Below, one piece after another: positions 1 to 8,872 of a stretch of 64,000 bases of DNA (position 1 is the first letter of the stretch; every line of letters begins with the position of its first letter). Both the position numbers and the translations under genes were made by a program. Source of the stretch: Aquipseudomonas alcaligenes NBRC 14159 (lineage in GTDB: Bacteria; Pseudomonadota; Gammaproteobacteria; Pseudomonadales; Pseudomonadaceae); NCBI RefSeq assembly GCF_000467105.1, contig NZ_BATI01000009.1, forward strand, positions 62,001-126,000, written 5' to 3'. Under the pieces are notes generated by a model. It saw only the letters and a program-made list of their open reading frames with translations. It was not told where the DNA came from and searched no databases.

Positions 1-762
1 GCCTCCAAGGCCAAGCAGGCCACTTCGCGCGCCAAGCAGATCGACAAGATCCAGCTGGCCGAGGTCAAACCGTCCAGCCGCGTCAGCCCGTTCATCCGCT
101 TCGACCAGAACAAGAAGCTGCACCGCCAGGCCGTGACCATCGAGAAGCTGTCCAAGGCCTTCGACGACAAGGTGCTGTTCAAGAACTTCAGCTTCCAGGT
201 CGAGGCCGGCGAGCGCGTGGCCATCATCGGCCCCAACGGCATCGGCAAGACCACCCTGCTGCGCACCCTGGTCGGCGAGCTGCAACCAGATGCCGGTGAA
301 GTGAAGTGGACCGAGAGCGCCGAGGTCGGCTACTACGCCCAGGACCACGCCCACGACTTCGAGGACGACGTCAGCCTGTTCGACTGGATGGGCCAGTGGA
401 CCCAGGGCGAGCAGACCATCCGCGGTACTCTGGGGCGCATGCTGTTCAGCAACGACGAGATCCAGAAGTCGGTCAAGGTGATTTCCGGTGGTGAACAGGG
501 CCGCATGCTGTTCGGCAAGCTGATCCTGCAGAAACCCAACGTGCTGGTGATGGACGAACCGACCAACCACCTCGACATGGAATCCATCGAGGCGCTCAAC
601 CTGGCGCTGGAGAACTACCCGGGCACGCTGATCTTCGTCAGCCACGACCGCGAGTTCGTCGGCTCCCTGGCCACCCGCATCATCGAGCTCTCGGAGAATG
701 GCGTGACCGACTTCAGCGGCACCTACGACGACTACCTGCGCAGCCAGGGCATCATCGTTTGA
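1..762 (+). CDS. ybiT: ABC-F family ATPase, YbiT type (5' end outside window)
   Basis: This is the C-terminal part of a soluble duplicated ATPase of the ABC-F family, whose members act on the ribosome rather than in transport. The frame is open from base 1, so the start lies upstream. The first visible residues ([17 protein letters not shown]) match the inter-domain linker of E. coli YbiT as I recall it. The second ATPase domain follows, with Walker A (GPNGIGKTT, bases 214-240), a signature loop beginning SGGEQGRM, Walker [13 protein letters not shown] and the SHDREF switch. The protein ends [10 protein letters not shown], which is also YbiT-like. There is no membrane domain. A terminator follows directly. 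The family is secure; the YbiT subgroup is likely. Confidence 0.93.
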   Translation, partial: ASKAKQATSRAKQIDKIQLAEVKPSSRVSPFIRFDQNKKLHRQAVTIEKLSKAFDDKVLFKNFSFQVEAGERVAIIGPNGIGKTTLLRTLVGELQPDAGEVKWTESAEVGYYAQDHAHDFEDDVSLFDWMGQWTQGEQTIRGTLGRMLFSNDEIQKSVKVISGGEQGRMLFGKLILQKPNVLVMDEPTNHLDMESIEALNLALENYPGTLIFVSHDREFVGSLATRIIELSENGVTDFSGTYDDYLRSQGIIV

Positions 763-778
763 CGCCTGCCACGCAACG

Positions 779-806
779 AAAAAGCCCCGCCAATGCGGGG
801 CTTTTT
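779..806. terminator. Bidirectional intrinsic terminator
   Basis: The stem AAAAAGCCCCGC / GCGGGGCTTTTT with loop CAAT lies between two convergent genes. It has A and T tracts on both sides, so it can end transcription on both strands. Confidence 0.9.
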
Positions 807-817
807 CATCTACGGGC

Positions 818-1324
818 TCAGACGCGGCCGAGGTAGTCCATCTTGCCGATGTCCAGGCCATTGTGGCGCAGGATGGCGTAGGCGGTGGTGATATGGAAAT
901 AGAAGTTGGGCAGCACGAAGTGCAGCAGGTAGTCCTCGCCCTTGAACTTCAGCTCGGCACCGGGAAACTTGAGCACCACTTCGCGCCCTTCCCCGCTGTC
1001 GATCTGCGCCGGCGTCAGGCTGTTGACGAATTCCAGGGTCTTGGCGATGCGCGCCTGCAGCTCGGCGAAGCTGCTTTCGCTGTCGGCGAAGCTCGGCACC
1101 TCGACCCCGGCCAGGCGCGCCGCGCAACCTTTCACGGCATCGCTGGCAATCTGGATCTGCCGGGTCAACGGGTGCATATCCGGCGCCAGGCGGGCGTTGA
1201 GCAGTACGGCAGGGTCGATCTTCCTGGCTTCCGCGTAGGCGGCGGCCTTGTCGAGGATGGCCGACAGGTTGCCGAACATGCGCACGAACACGGGAACGGA
1301 GGCCTGGTACAGAGACAGCGACAT
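818..1324 (-). CDS. DUF1993 family protein
   Basis: A 168-residue soluble protein of the DUF1993 family, whose biochemical role is not established. The start was set at MSLSLYQASVPV because an ideal AAGGAG lies six bases upstream. The longer frame that adds MPLSLPRSHP has no ribosome site. The mostly helical sequence ends in a conserved-looking block (FHITTAYAILRHNGLDIGKMDYLG) typical of this family and of DinB-like four-helix bundles. There is no signal peptide or membrane segment. It is monocistronic and convergent with the upstream ABC-F gene through a shared terminator. Confidence 0.8.
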   Translation of the reverse strand: MSLSLYQASVPVFVRMFGNLSAILDKAAAYAEARKIDPAVLLNARLAPDMHPLTRQIQIASDAVKGCAARLAGVEVPSFADSESSFAELQARIAKTLEFVNSLTPAQIDSGEGREVVLKFPGAELKFKGEDYLLHFVLPNFYFHITTAYAILRHNGLDIGKMDYLGRV

Positions 1325-1401
1325 GGGGTGACTCCTTGGCAGTGAAAGGGGCAAGACTCTGCTAGGTTAGCCGCAACAGCCAACAGGGAGGTGAAACAGT
1401 G

Positions 1402-1740
1402 ATGACGCCACAACAGGTAGCCGACTTTTGCCTGCAGTTGCCTGGGGCGCGCGAGGACTACAAATGGGGCGGCGTGCGGGTGTTCTCGGTGGCCGGCAAT
1501 AAGATGTTCGCCCTGCTCAGCGAGGGCCTGGCGTTCAAGGTGGCGCCGGAGCTGTTCCTCGGCATGGTCGACCGCCCGGGCATCCGCCCCGCACCCTATC
1601 TGGCCCGCGCCCACTGGGTGAGCATGAACGAGCCATTCCCGCTGGGTGAGGCCGAACTGCAGGAGCTGCTGACCCGCGCCCACCAGCTGGTGGTGCGCAG
1701 GCTGCCAAAGATTCGCCAGGTGGGGTTGCTGCTCGACTAG
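1402..1740 (+). CDS. MmcQ/YjbR family protein
   Basis: A 112-residue protein of the MmcQ/YjbR family, small double-wing-like folds proposed to bind DNA. Family features are the early LPGAREDYKWGG motif, FKVAPE near the middle and the RPGIRPAPYLARAHWV block. A GTG at 1399 and the ATG at 1402 are both possible starts. The GGGAGG at 1386-1391 serves either, and I prefer the ATG. The last four bases overlap the end of the convergent cold-shock/DUF1294 gene, so the two stop codons interlock. Function in this organism cannot be read from context. Confidence 0.8.
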   Translation: MTPQQVADFCLQLPGAREDYKWGGVRVFSVAGNKMFALLSEGLAFKVAPELFLGMVDRPGIRPAPYLARAHWVSMNEPFPLGEAELQELLTRAHQLVVRRLPKIRQVGLLLD

Positions 1741-2426
1741 AGCGGCAGCAGGTGGCCCAGGTAACGGCCGCCAAGCAGCAGATGGTCCAGCCAGAAGCCC
1801 TGGTGCAGGGTGACGATGGCCCAGAACACCAGCTGGAAGGAGGCCTTGCGCGTCTTGTGGCGAAACACCTGTTGCGCCACCAGCGCGCCAGGCCAGCCGC
1901 CGAGCAGTTCGGCGATGTGCAGGCTGTTCTCCGGCGTGCGCCAGCGGCCCTTCTGCGCATGCTGCTTGTCCAGCCAGTACTGGCAGAAGCTGAACAGACT
2001 GACCAGCGGATAGGCCAGCGCCACCCAGAACATGCCCTGGCCGAGCAGCGCCAGGCTGCCCCAGGCCGGCAGCAGGCACAGGCCGGCCAGTATCAACAGC
2101 TTGGGCGATAGATCGCGGATACCCGCGGCATCGGTGCGCCTGGACGCTTTCAGCGGGTTGCCGCCAGCAGGCTGACGAGCCGCGGCAGGTTTGCGGCGGA
2201 TCGCCGGGCGATCCAGGCTGAGCCCGGCATGGCGCATATGCTGGGCGCGCGGACGCCCCTGGGCATCGCGGCCGGCGACGTAGAGCACGTTGTCGCCGAC
2301 CTGCGGCCGGCTGTCACCACGCATCGCCGAGATATGCACGAACAGCGGCTCACCGCCGCCCTCGGGCTGGATGAAGCCGAAGCCTTTGCCGTCGTTCCAG
2401 CTTTTCAGAACGCCACGCTTCTCCAT
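1737..2426 (-). CDS. Cold-shock domain / DUF1294 fusion membrane protein
   Basis: A 229-residue two-part protein. Residues 1-70 form a cold-shock (OB-fold) domain with RNP1-like KGFGFI (14-19) and RNP2-like LFVHIS (28-33), which should bind single-stranded nucleic acid. A basic linker (about 70-105, rich in R, K, A and P) joins it to a DUF1294 membrane domain with hydrophobic helices near 108-125 and 130-148 and further segments towards the C-terminus. DUF1294 usually contains the W-x-DK-x-A motif, seen here as YWLDKQHAQKG. The fusion is known in several proteobacteria and its role is undetermined. It lies one base from the end of uppP, so it is probably cotranscribed with it from upstream. 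Confidence 0.85.
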   Translation of the reverse strand: MEKRGVLKSWNDGKGFGFIQPEGGGEPLFVHISAMRGDSRPQVGDNVLYVAGRDAQGRPRAQHMRHAGLSLDRPAIRRKPAAARQPAGGNPLKASRRTDAAGIRDLSPKLLILAGLCLLPAWGSLALLGQGMFWVALAYPLVSLFSFCQYWLDKQHAQKGRWRTPENSLHIAELLGGWPGALVAQQVFRHKTRKASFQLVFWAIVTLHQGFWLDHLLLGGRYLGHLLPL

Positions 2427-2427
2427 A

Positions 2428-3258
2428 TCAGCCCTGAGCGCTGCTCCAGTCGATCAGGTGGAACTGCCAGGTGGCCAGGATCAGCAGACCGAAGCCGATG
2501 CGGTACCAGGCGAATACCGCGTAGCTGTGGTTGGCGATGAACTTGAGCAGTGCGCGCACGGCGATCATGGCGAAGATGAAGGACACCACGAAGCCCAAAG
2601 CGAATACCGGCAGGTCGCCGGGCTGGAACAGCTCGCGGTACTTGTAGCCGGAGTAAACGGCGGCACCGACCATGGTCGGCATGGCCAGGAAGAACGAGAA
2701 CTCGGTGGCGGCGCGGCGCGACAGGCCGAACAGCAGGCCACCGATGATGGTGGAAGCCGAACGTGAGGTACCGGGGATCATCGCCAGGCACTGGGCGAAG
2801 CCGATCTTCAGCGCCTCCTTCCAGGTCATGTCGTCCACTTCCTCGACCGTCACCTCGTGCTGGCGCCGCTCGGCCCAGAGCATCACCAGCCCGCCGATGA
2901 TCAGCGCCGCGGCCACGGTGATGGCATTGAACAGGTATTCGTGGATCAGGTCGGCGAAGGCCACGCCGATCACCACCGCCGGCAGGAAGGCGATCAGCAG
3001 GTTGGCGGTGAAGCGCTGTGCCTCGCGCTGGCGCGGCACGTTGAACACCGTGATGAGGATCTTGCGCCTGTATTCCCACATCACCGCGAGGATGGCACCC
3101 AGCTGGATGATGATGTTGAAGGCCATCGCCCGCTCGCCGCCAAAGCCAAGCAGGTCGGCCACCACGATCTGGTGTCCGGTACTGGAGATCGGCAGAAATT
3201 CGGTGAGTCCCTCGACCACACCTAGAATCACTACCTGCAGGGCGGTCCACAAATCCAT
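2428..3258 (-). CDS. uppP: Undecaprenyl-diphosphatase UppP (BacA)
   Basis: An integral inner-membrane phosphatase that removes one phosphate from undecaprenyl diphosphate to recycle the lipid carrier for peptidoglycan and other polymers. Overexpression of the family gives bacitracin resistance. The 276-residue length is normal. The two signature blocks are present: [14 protein letters not shown] (16-29, carrying the glutamates and histidine of the active site) and PGTSRSA (162-168). About eight hydrophobic helices are visible. Transcription runs away from the divergent chemoreceptor at 3446. The cold-shock/DUF1294 gene follows almost without a gap. Confidence 0.95.
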   Translation of the reverse strand: MDLWTALQVVILGVVEGLTEFLPISSTGHQIVVADLLGFGGERAMAFNIIIQLGAILAVMWEYRRKILITVFNVPRQREAQRFTANLLIAFLPAVVIGVAFADLIHEYLFNAITVAAALIIGGLVMLWAERRQHEVTVEEVDDMTWKEALKIGFAQCLAMIPGTSRSASTIIGGLLFGLSRRAATEFSFFLAMPTMVGAAVYSGYKYRELFQPGDLPVFALGFVVSFIFAMIAVRALLKFIANHSYAVFAWYRIGFGLLILATWQFHLIDWSSAQG

Positions 3259-3445
3259 GCAATACCTCGGGCTGGCCTTTTTCGCAGAATGGCCGATAAC
3301 GAAAGGGAAACCTGAACTGGCAGGCGGAAAACGGCCGGTATGCTACCAGATGAGCCGACTCGACGCTGCCTTGCCAATGACTAATGGCAAAGCTTCTAGA
3401 CTGGTTATTAGCTAGCGTCCGTCCAGAACAAGAACCGGAGTTCCC

Positions 3446-5077
3446 ATGAACGGCCTGCGCAACCTTCCGATCAGCCGCCGCCTGTGGCTGATCCTGCTGT
3501 CGTCCTTCCTCATGCTGCTGGCGCTGACCGGGCTGATGCTGAAGCAGATCCACCATGATCTGTATCAGGCCAAGGCGCTGAAGACGCACCATGTAGTGGA
3601 AGCCGCGATGGGCGTGATCAAGCACTTCCAAGGCCTGGAAAGCACCGGCATGAGCCGCGCGGATGCGCAGAAACAGGCGATGGAAGTGATCCGTGGTCTG
3701 CGCTACGGCAAGAACGAGTATTTCTGGATCAACGACATGACCCCGACCATGGTCATGCACCCGACCAATCCCAAGCTTGAAGGCCAGAATCTCTCGGGCC
3801 TGAAGGACCCGGACGGCAAGTTCCTGTTCAACGACATGGTGGCCATCGCCAGGAAGCAGGGTTCCGGCCAGGTGGACTACCGCTGGCCCAAGCCCGGCTC
3901 GGAAGACCCGGTACCGAAGATTTCCTACGTCGAATTGTTCCAGCCCTGGGGCTGGATTCTCGGCTCGGGCATCTATGTCGACGACGTGCAGGAAGAGTTC
4001 CGTGAACAGGCCCTGAGGGCCTCCGCCATCCTGATCGTGATCGCCCTGCTGCTGGCCGCGCTGGTCACCCTGATCAACCGCAGCATCGCCCGGCCGCTGA
4101 ACGAGGCTGTCGGCGCCATGGCCAATATCGCCAGCGGCGAGGCTGATCTGACGCGCAGTCTGGACAACCAGGGGCACGACGAGCTGACCGCCCTGGGCGG
4201 CCACTTCAATGCCTTCACCGGCAAGCTGCGCAGCGTGGTCGGCCAGTCGCTGCAGGCAGCTGGCGAGCTCGACCAGGCCTCGCAATCGCTGGGCGAGATC
4301 GCCGGCCAGGCCCAGCAGCACAGCCAGCAGCAGTCGCAGCAGATGGAGCTGGTAGCCACCGCGATCAACGAGGTGTCCTACGCCGTACAGGACGTGGCGA
4401 AGAACGCCGAACACGCCGCCAACGAAGTGCGCGAAGCCGAGCAGCAGGCGCTGCAGGGCCAGCAGAACATCGACAGCAGCCTGCGCCAGATCGACCAGCT
4501 GTCGGCGACCATCGACCAGGCCGTGGAAGTCATGCAGACCCTGGCCCAGGAAAGCACCCAGATCGGCAGCGTGCTGGAAGTGATCCGCTCCATCGCCGAG
4601 CAGACCAACCTGCTCGCGCTGAACGCCGCGATCGAGGCCGCACGGGCCGGTGAGCAGGGCCGCGGCTTTGCCGTGGTGGCCGACGAGGTGCGCATGCTGG
4701 CCCAGCGTACCCAGCAGTCGACCTCCGAGATCCAGGGCATGATCGAGCGTCTGCAGGGCAACTCGGAGGCTGCGGTCAAGGTGATTAATGCCAGCAGCCA
4801 GGCTTCGCAGCTGACCGTGGAGCAGGCCCGCCAGGCCGGGGAAAGCCTCAGCCAGATCGCTGCCTCGCTGCGCAACCTGACCGGCTTGAATGCCTCGATC
4901 GCCAGTGCCACGCTGCAACAGTCGCATGTGGTGGACGATATCAATCAGAATGTCACCCAGGCGGCCACGCTGGCACACGAGAATGCGCTGGCTGCCGACC
5001 AGTCCAGCGAAGCCAGCCGTCATCTGGGGCAACTGGCCGGGCAACTGAACCGCCTGTTGGGGCAATTCCGCGTATGA
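3446..5077 (+). CDS. Methyl-accepting chemotaxis protein with single Cache (sCache_2) sensor
   Basis: A 543-residue transmembrane chemoreceptor. Helix 1 is at about 11-32. The periplasmic region (about 33-185) carries the Cache_2 signature ([20 protein letters not shown]), and family members of this type often sense small organic acids. Helix 2 is near 190-212, followed by a HAMP domain and a long helical signalling domain. The hairpin tip contains the highly conserved block from [15 protein letters not shown] to [10 protein letters not shown]. It signals through CheW/CheA to the flagellar motor. The start is supported by CCGGAG about seven bases upstream. A small gene of unknown function follows with only seven bases between the stop and its chosen start, suggesting one operon. 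The ligand cannot be deduced. Confidence 0.93.
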   Translation: MNGLRNLPISRRLWLILLSSFLMLLALTGLMLKQIHHDLYQAKALKTHHVVEAAMGVIKHFQGLESTGMSRADAQKQAMEVIRGLRYGKNEYFWINDMTPTMVMHPTNPKLEGQNLSGLKDPDGKFLFNDMVAIARKQGSGQVDYRWPKPGSEDPVPKISYVELFQPWGWILGSGIYVDDVQEEFREQALRASAILIVIALLLAALVTLINRSIARPLNEAVGAMANIASGEADLTRSLDNQGHDELTALGGHFNAFTGKLRSVVGQSLQAAGELDQASQSLGEIAGQAQQHSQQQSQQMELVATAINEVSYAVQDVAKNAEHAANEVREAEQQALQGQQNIDSSLRQIDQLSATIDQAVEVMQTLAQESTQIGSVLEVIRSIAEQTNLLALNAAIEAARAGEQGRGFAVVADEVRMLAQRTQQSTSEIQGMIERLQGNSEAAVKVINASSQASQLTVEQARQAGESLSQIAASLRNLTGLNASIASATLQQSHVVDDINQNVTQAATLAHENALAADQSSEASRHLGQLAGQLNRLLGQFRV

Positions 5078-5084
5078 GGTGTCG

Positions 5085-5699
5085 ATGAGCAGCATGGAGC
5101 ATCAGGAGGTCAATCTCGGCCAGCAGCAGAACCAGGACCTGATCTGGGACCTGGACAGCATTGCCCGTCGCGAGCTGGCCGAACGCTTCATCAAGCTGTT
5201 CGAGAACCGCCTGTGCGTGTACTCCGAGTCCACTCGCCAGCTGTACACCAACTACAACCTGCACTTCCCCGCCGACTACGGGCGCAAGATGGTGGTACTA
5301 CCCAACCCTTACGCCTTTCACGACACCCTGCACGGCATCGATCCGGTGGCGGTGCGCAAGACCGGCCTCTGTGTGCTGCCCGGTGTCGTGCTGGGCAAGC
5401 CCGGGCTGCTGCTGACCACGCAGATCCGCGACGGCGGGCCGGCACCCAAGACCATGCCATTCAAGCCGGCCCTGGCACAGATCATCAGCAATCAGAAGAA
5501 GATCGGCGACGTGTTCCTGCCGATCCTGATGAAGGGCGACCTGCGCGAGTTCGACCAGAGCATGCCCTATATCCACCTGCACCGCCTACAGGTACAGCGC
5601 CTGACGCTGCTCTCCTCCTTCGAACGCGACGACATCCAGCAGACCATCACGCGCAAGCTGCTGACGCTCTACCGACAGGCCGACAGCCTGGGCTGCTGA
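5085..5699 (+). CDS. Conserved hypothetical cytoplasmic protein downstream of chemoreceptor
   Basis: I do not recognise this 204-residue protein. It has no signal peptide or membrane helix. It has a mixed composition with a hydrophobic core segment (KTGLCVLPGVVLGKPGLLLTT), a central basic stretch (PFKPALAQIISNQKK) and a helical C-terminus ending QADSLGC. The ATG at 5085 was chosen because GAGG ends five bases upstream; a GTG at 5079 is in frame. It almost abuts the chemoreceptor and is probably translated from the same message, so a role linked to that receptor or to motility is possible but only inferred. The following 100 bases hold an inverted repeat. Confidence 0.7.
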   Translation: MSSMEHQEVNLGQQQNQDLIWDLDSIARRELAERFIKLFENRLCVYSESTRQLYTNYNLHFPADYGRKMVVLPNPYAFHDTLHGIDPVAVRKTGLCVLPGVVLGKPGLLLTTQIRDGGPAPKTMPFKPALAQIISNQKKIGDVFLPILMKGDLREFDQSMPYIHLHRLQVQRLTLLSSFERDDIQQTITRKLLTLYRQADSLGC

Positions 5700-5718
5700 G
5701 CCCGCGTGACGAGATAGG

Positions 5719-5777
5719 TTTGTTATGGTCGCTTGCCATCGTCCATATGGATTGGCATAAACGAACCCCATAACAAA
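5719..5777. repeat. Nested inverted repeat upstream of dihaem cytochrome gene
   Basis: Perfect 10-base arms TTTGTTATGG (5719-5728) and CCATAACAAA (5768-5777) enclose a second palindrome centred on TCCATATGGA, itself flanked by TGCCA / GGCA. It fills the gap before the ATG at 5801 and could be an operator pair, a cruciform or the 3' structure of the upstream unit. No T-run follows. Confidence 0.55.
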
Positions 5778-5800
5778 ATCGCCACACGGATGTTGATGTC

Positions 5801-7681
5801 ATGCGAGTCCTGCGCCGCGCACTCCTGTTGATCCTGTTGCTGGTCCTCGCCGCCCTCGCGGTCGTCCTCTACTACGTCGCCAACCCCAACCTGCCGCTGT
5901 TCAGCAAGCCGCAGCAGGTGCATTACCTCGACCAGTGGAGCGAGCAGGCGCGCCAGACCTACTACTACACGCCACAGGGCACCACGGTTAAGGGCCTGAG
6001 GTACGAGTGGTTCACCGCCCTCGAACTGCCCTTCAGCCGGGACAAGTTCGCCCGCCCCGACTACCTGGCGCGCTTCGGCTTCCTCACCGACCCGCAGCAA
6101 CGGCCCAGCGCGCTCAACCCCGGCAATCTGCCGGTCGGCTTCGCCCGCCATGCCGACGACGAAACCGGCGCCCAGTACCTCGACATCAGCTGCGCCGCCT
6201 GCCACACCGGCGAGCTGCGCTACCAGGGCCAGGCCATCCGCATCGACGGCGGCGCCGCCCTGCATTCGCTGGCTTCCACGGTGCCCACGCTCAGGGGCGG
6301 CGGCTTCGGCCAGGCGCTGGGCATGAGCATGGCCTTCACCTACTACAACCCGGTGAAGTTCAACCGCTTCGCCCGTGAAGTACTGGGCACCCACTACGAC
6401 AGCGGCAAGCAGCAGCTGCGCCAGGACTTCAAGGCCGTGCTCGACCGCCTGCTGGATACCGCCATGAACGATTGGCATCGCGGCCTCTACCCCACCGAGG
6501 AAGGTTTCGGCCGCACCGACGCCTTCGGCCGCATCGCCAACAGCGTGTTCGGCGATGCCATCGACGAGAGCAACTACCGGGTGGCCAACGCCCCGGTCAG
6601 CTACCCGCAGGTGTGGGACATCTGGAAATTCGACTGGGTGCAATGGAACGGCTCGGCCATGCAGCCGATGGCGCGCAATATCGGCGAGGCCCTGGGGGTG
6701 GGCGCCAGCCTGCACCTGTTCGACGAGAACGGCGCGCCGATGACGCACGACGAGCGCTATCCGTCCAGCGTGCGCCTGCGCGACCTGTACACCCTGGAAG
6801 AGACGCTCAAGCAGCTGAAGCCGCCGACCTGGCCGGAACAGGTGCTGGGCAAGGTCGACCTCAAGCTGGCCAGCCAGGGCCGTGCCCTGTTTGCCGAGAA
6901 CTGCGCCTACTGCCACGCCCCCGACCCGATGCCGCGCGACAAGCGCCTGGCCCCGGCCCGCGACCCGGAATGGCACCTGCGCATCGTGCCGACCCGCATC
7001 ATCGGCACCGACCCAACCACCGCCGACAATATCGCCGACCACCGCTTCGACATCCGCAAGCTGGGCTGGCAGAAGGACGAGCTGGCCAAGCTGGACGTCA
7101 AGCTGTTCGGTTCAAGCCTGGAGGAAGTCGATTTCGCCAGCATCTCCAGCGCCAAGGGCCTGGCCTATGTCACCGCCTATGTGGAAGACCGCGCCTACCG
7201 CGATGCCGGCATCCAGCCGCGCGAGCGCTGGCGCATGGACGGCTACGGCCTGGCCATCGGCGTGCAGGAAAAGCGCGGCTACAAGGCACGCCCGCTGCAC
7301 GGCATCTGGGCCACCCCGCCGTTCCTGCACAACGGCTCGGTGCCCAACCTGTTCCAGCTGCTGTCGCCGGTGGTCGAACGCGACACGCAATTCTGGGTCG
7401 GCAACTTCGAATACGACCCCAAGCGCGCCGGCTTCCTCACCGGCCAGTTCGAGGGTGGCTTCCTGTTCGACACCCGCATCACCGGCAACAGCAACCGCGG
7501 CCACGAATTCCGCGACGGCTGCCGCAACGAGGGCGTGATCGGCCGCTATCTGGAGCCCGAAGAGCGCTATGCGCTGATCGAGTACCTCAAGGTGATGGGC
7601 GACGAGCAGCTGGAGAGCCAGCTACAACCGGCCGAAAGCCGCGCCTGGACCCCCGGCCCCAGCTGCCAGAACAACAACTAA
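5801..7681 (+). CDS. Dihaem c-type cytochrome, RoxA/MauG-like (cytochrome c peroxidase superfamily)
   Basis: A 626-residue exported protein anchored or targeted by an N-terminal hydrophobic segment (about residues 6-26). Two haem c attachment motifs are visible: CAACH at 131-135 and CAYCH at 368-372. This spacing and the block PLHGIWATPPFLHNGSVPNL resemble the RoxA rubber-oxygenase / MauG / bacterial cytochrome c peroxidase superfamily. Members are either peroxidases or oxygenases, and sequence alone does not decide between them. Two haems and a length above 600 residues favour the RoxA-like branch over the 330-residue classical CcpA. A catalase-fold gene follows after 12 bases, so the pair is probably one operon handling peroxide or an oxidised organic substrate in the periplasm. 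Confidence 0.85.
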   Translation: MRVLRRALLLILLLVLAALAVVLYYVANPNLPLFSKPQQVHYLDQWSEQARQTYYYTPQGTTVKGLRYEWFTALELPFSRDKFARPDYLARFGFLTDPQQRPSALNPGNLPVGFARHADDETGAQYLDISCAACHTGELRYQGQAIRIDGGAALHSLASTVPTLRGGGFGQALGMSMAFTYYNPVKFNRFAREVLGTHYDSGKQQLRQDFKAVLDRLLDTAMNDWHRGLYPTEEGFGRTDAFGRIANSVFGDAIDESNYRVANAPVSYPQVWDIWKFDWVQWNGSAMQPMARNIGEALGVGASLHLFDENGAPMTHDERYPSSVRLRDLYTLEETLKQLKPPTWPEQVLGKVDLKLASQGRALFAENCAYCHAPDPMPRDKRLAPARDPEWHLRIVPTRIIGTDPTTADNIADHRFDIRKLGWQKDELAKLDVKLFGSSLEEVDFASISSAKGLAYVTAYVEDRAYRDAGIQPRERWRMDGYGLAIGVQEKRGYKARPLHGIWATPPFLHNGSVPNLFQLLSPVVERDTQFWVGNFEYDPKRAGFLTGQFEGGFLFDTRITGNSNRGHEFRDGCRNEGVIGRYLEPEERYALIEYLKVMGDEQLESQLQPAESRAWTPGPSCQNNN

Positions 7682-7693
7682 GGAACAGCTGCC

Positions 7694-8839
7694 ATGCTCA
7701 AACGTTTCTGGCTCTGGCTCGGCCGCCTGCTCGGCAAGCTGCTGCTCGTACTTCTGATCGTCGGCGGCCTCGGCTGGGCCGGCGGCAGCGCCTACTACGC
7801 CTGGAAATTCTCCGGCCCGGTGTCCACCGAGGAAGAAATACCGGCCGACGAGGCGGCGCTGACCCAGGGCATCATCGAGGACGCCATTCGCATCGTCGAA
7901 CAGCACCGCGACAACACTCGCGTACTGCGCGATGCCCACGCTAAGGCCCATGGCTGCGTGAAGGCGCAGGTGACCGTGCTGCAGAACCTGGTGCCGGAAC
8001 TGCGCCATGGCGTACTGGCCGAGCCGGGCAAGACCTGGCAGGCCTGGATGCGTCTGTCCAACGGCAACGCCTACCCGCAGTTCGACAGCGCCCGCGACGC
8101 CCGCGGCATGGCCATCAAGCTGCTCGACGTGCCCGGCGACAAGTTGCTGAACAGCAAGGCCACGGCCGCCAACCAGGATTTCGTGATGTTCAACCACCCG
8201 GTGTTCTTCGTCCGCGATGTCGCCGAGTACAAGCAGAACTTCGCAGCCCAGGCTTCCGGCCAGAAGATTCAGGCCTTCTTCCCCAGCTGGGACCCGCGCA
8301 GCTGGGAAATCCGCCACCTGATCATCGCCCTGAAGACCCTGGCCCCCGCACCGGACAGCCCGGTCAGCGCGACCTATAACTCCATTGCCCCGTTCAAGCT
8401 CGGCCCGCACAACATCAAGTACCGGGTGGTGCCGGACCCACAGAGCTGCCCGCCCTACGAACTGCCGGAACAGAACACCGCGCTGCCCAACTTCCTGCGC
8501 AACGCCCTGTACCAGCAGCTGTCGCTGGACCGGGTGCCGGCCTGCTTCGCCCTGCAGGTACAGCGGCAGAACGCCGATTACTACATGCCCATCGAGGACA
8601 CCAGCGTGCAGTGGAGCGAGGACATCTCGCCGTTCGAGACGGTGGCGACCGTGCGCGTGGAGCCGCAGGACTTCGACTCCCGCGAGCAGAACCTGGCCTG
8701 CGACAACCTCTCCTTCAACCCCTGGCACGCGTTGCCCGAGCATCGCCCGATCGGCGGCATCAACCGCCTGCGCAAGGCGGTGTACGAGGCCGTCAGTGTC
8801 TACCGCCACCAGCGCAACGCCGCGCCGCAGGCGCACTGA
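7694..8839 (+). CDS. Membrane-anchored catalase-fold protein
   Basis: A 381-residue protein with an N-terminal membrane anchor (about residues 14-33) and a catalase-like fold. Recognisable family stretches are HGCVKAQVTVL, WQAWMRLSNGNAYPQFDSARDARGMAIKLL and the NQDFVMFNHPVFFVRD block, as in small catalase-related (SrpA/KatA-like) proteins. It is shorter than true monofunctional catalases (about 480 residues or more). It probably binds haem and uses peroxides or acts as a peroxygenase in the periplasm. Such proteins are often encoded next to RoxA-like dihaem proteins, as here, 12 bases after the stop of that gene. A strong terminator follows. The exact reaction is not known. Confidence 0.82.
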   Translation: MLKRFWLWLGRLLGKLLLVLLIVGGLGWAGGSAYYAWKFSGPVSTEEEIPADEAALTQGIIEDAIRIVEQHRDNTRVLRDAHAKAHGCVKAQVTVLQNLVPELRHGVLAEPGKTWQAWMRLSNGNAYPQFDSARDARGMAIKLLDVPGDKLLNSKATAANQDFVMFNHPVFFVRDVAEYKQNFAAQASGQKIQAFFPSWDPRSWEIRHLIIALKTLAPAPDSPVSATYNSIAPFKLGPHNIKYRVVPDPQSCPPYELPEQNTALPNFLRNALYQQLSLDRVPACFALQVQRQNADYYMPIEDTSVQWSEDISPFETVATVRVEPQDFDSREQNLACDNLSFNPWHALPEHRPIGGINRLRKAVYEAVSVYRHQRNAAPQAH

Positions 8840-8845
8840 AACGCC

Positions 8846-8867
8846 AAGGCCGCCTCAGGGCGGCCTT
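8846..8867. terminator. Terminator between convergent units
   Basis: Perfect nine-base stem AAGGCCGCC / GGCGGCCTT with loop TCAG, followed on the plus strand by GTTGTTT. It closes the dihaem cytochrome-catalase unit and lies just beyond the stop of the minus-strand gene. Confidence 0.75.
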
Positions 8868-8872
8868 GTTGT

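Noticed and set aside
3291..3299. GCCGATAA as a flagellar sigma-28 -10 element before the chemoreceptor
   Set aside because: The string also occurs near 13619 and 16261, and in none of the three is there a TAAA-like -35 at the required distance.
2405..5095. An 896-codon open frame on the minus strand across uppP and the chemoreceptor
   Set aside because: It lies antisense to a complete chemoreceptor gene and in a shifted frame of uppP. The translation is low-complexity (L, Q, H, G-rich) and matches no family, so it is a high-GC shadow.
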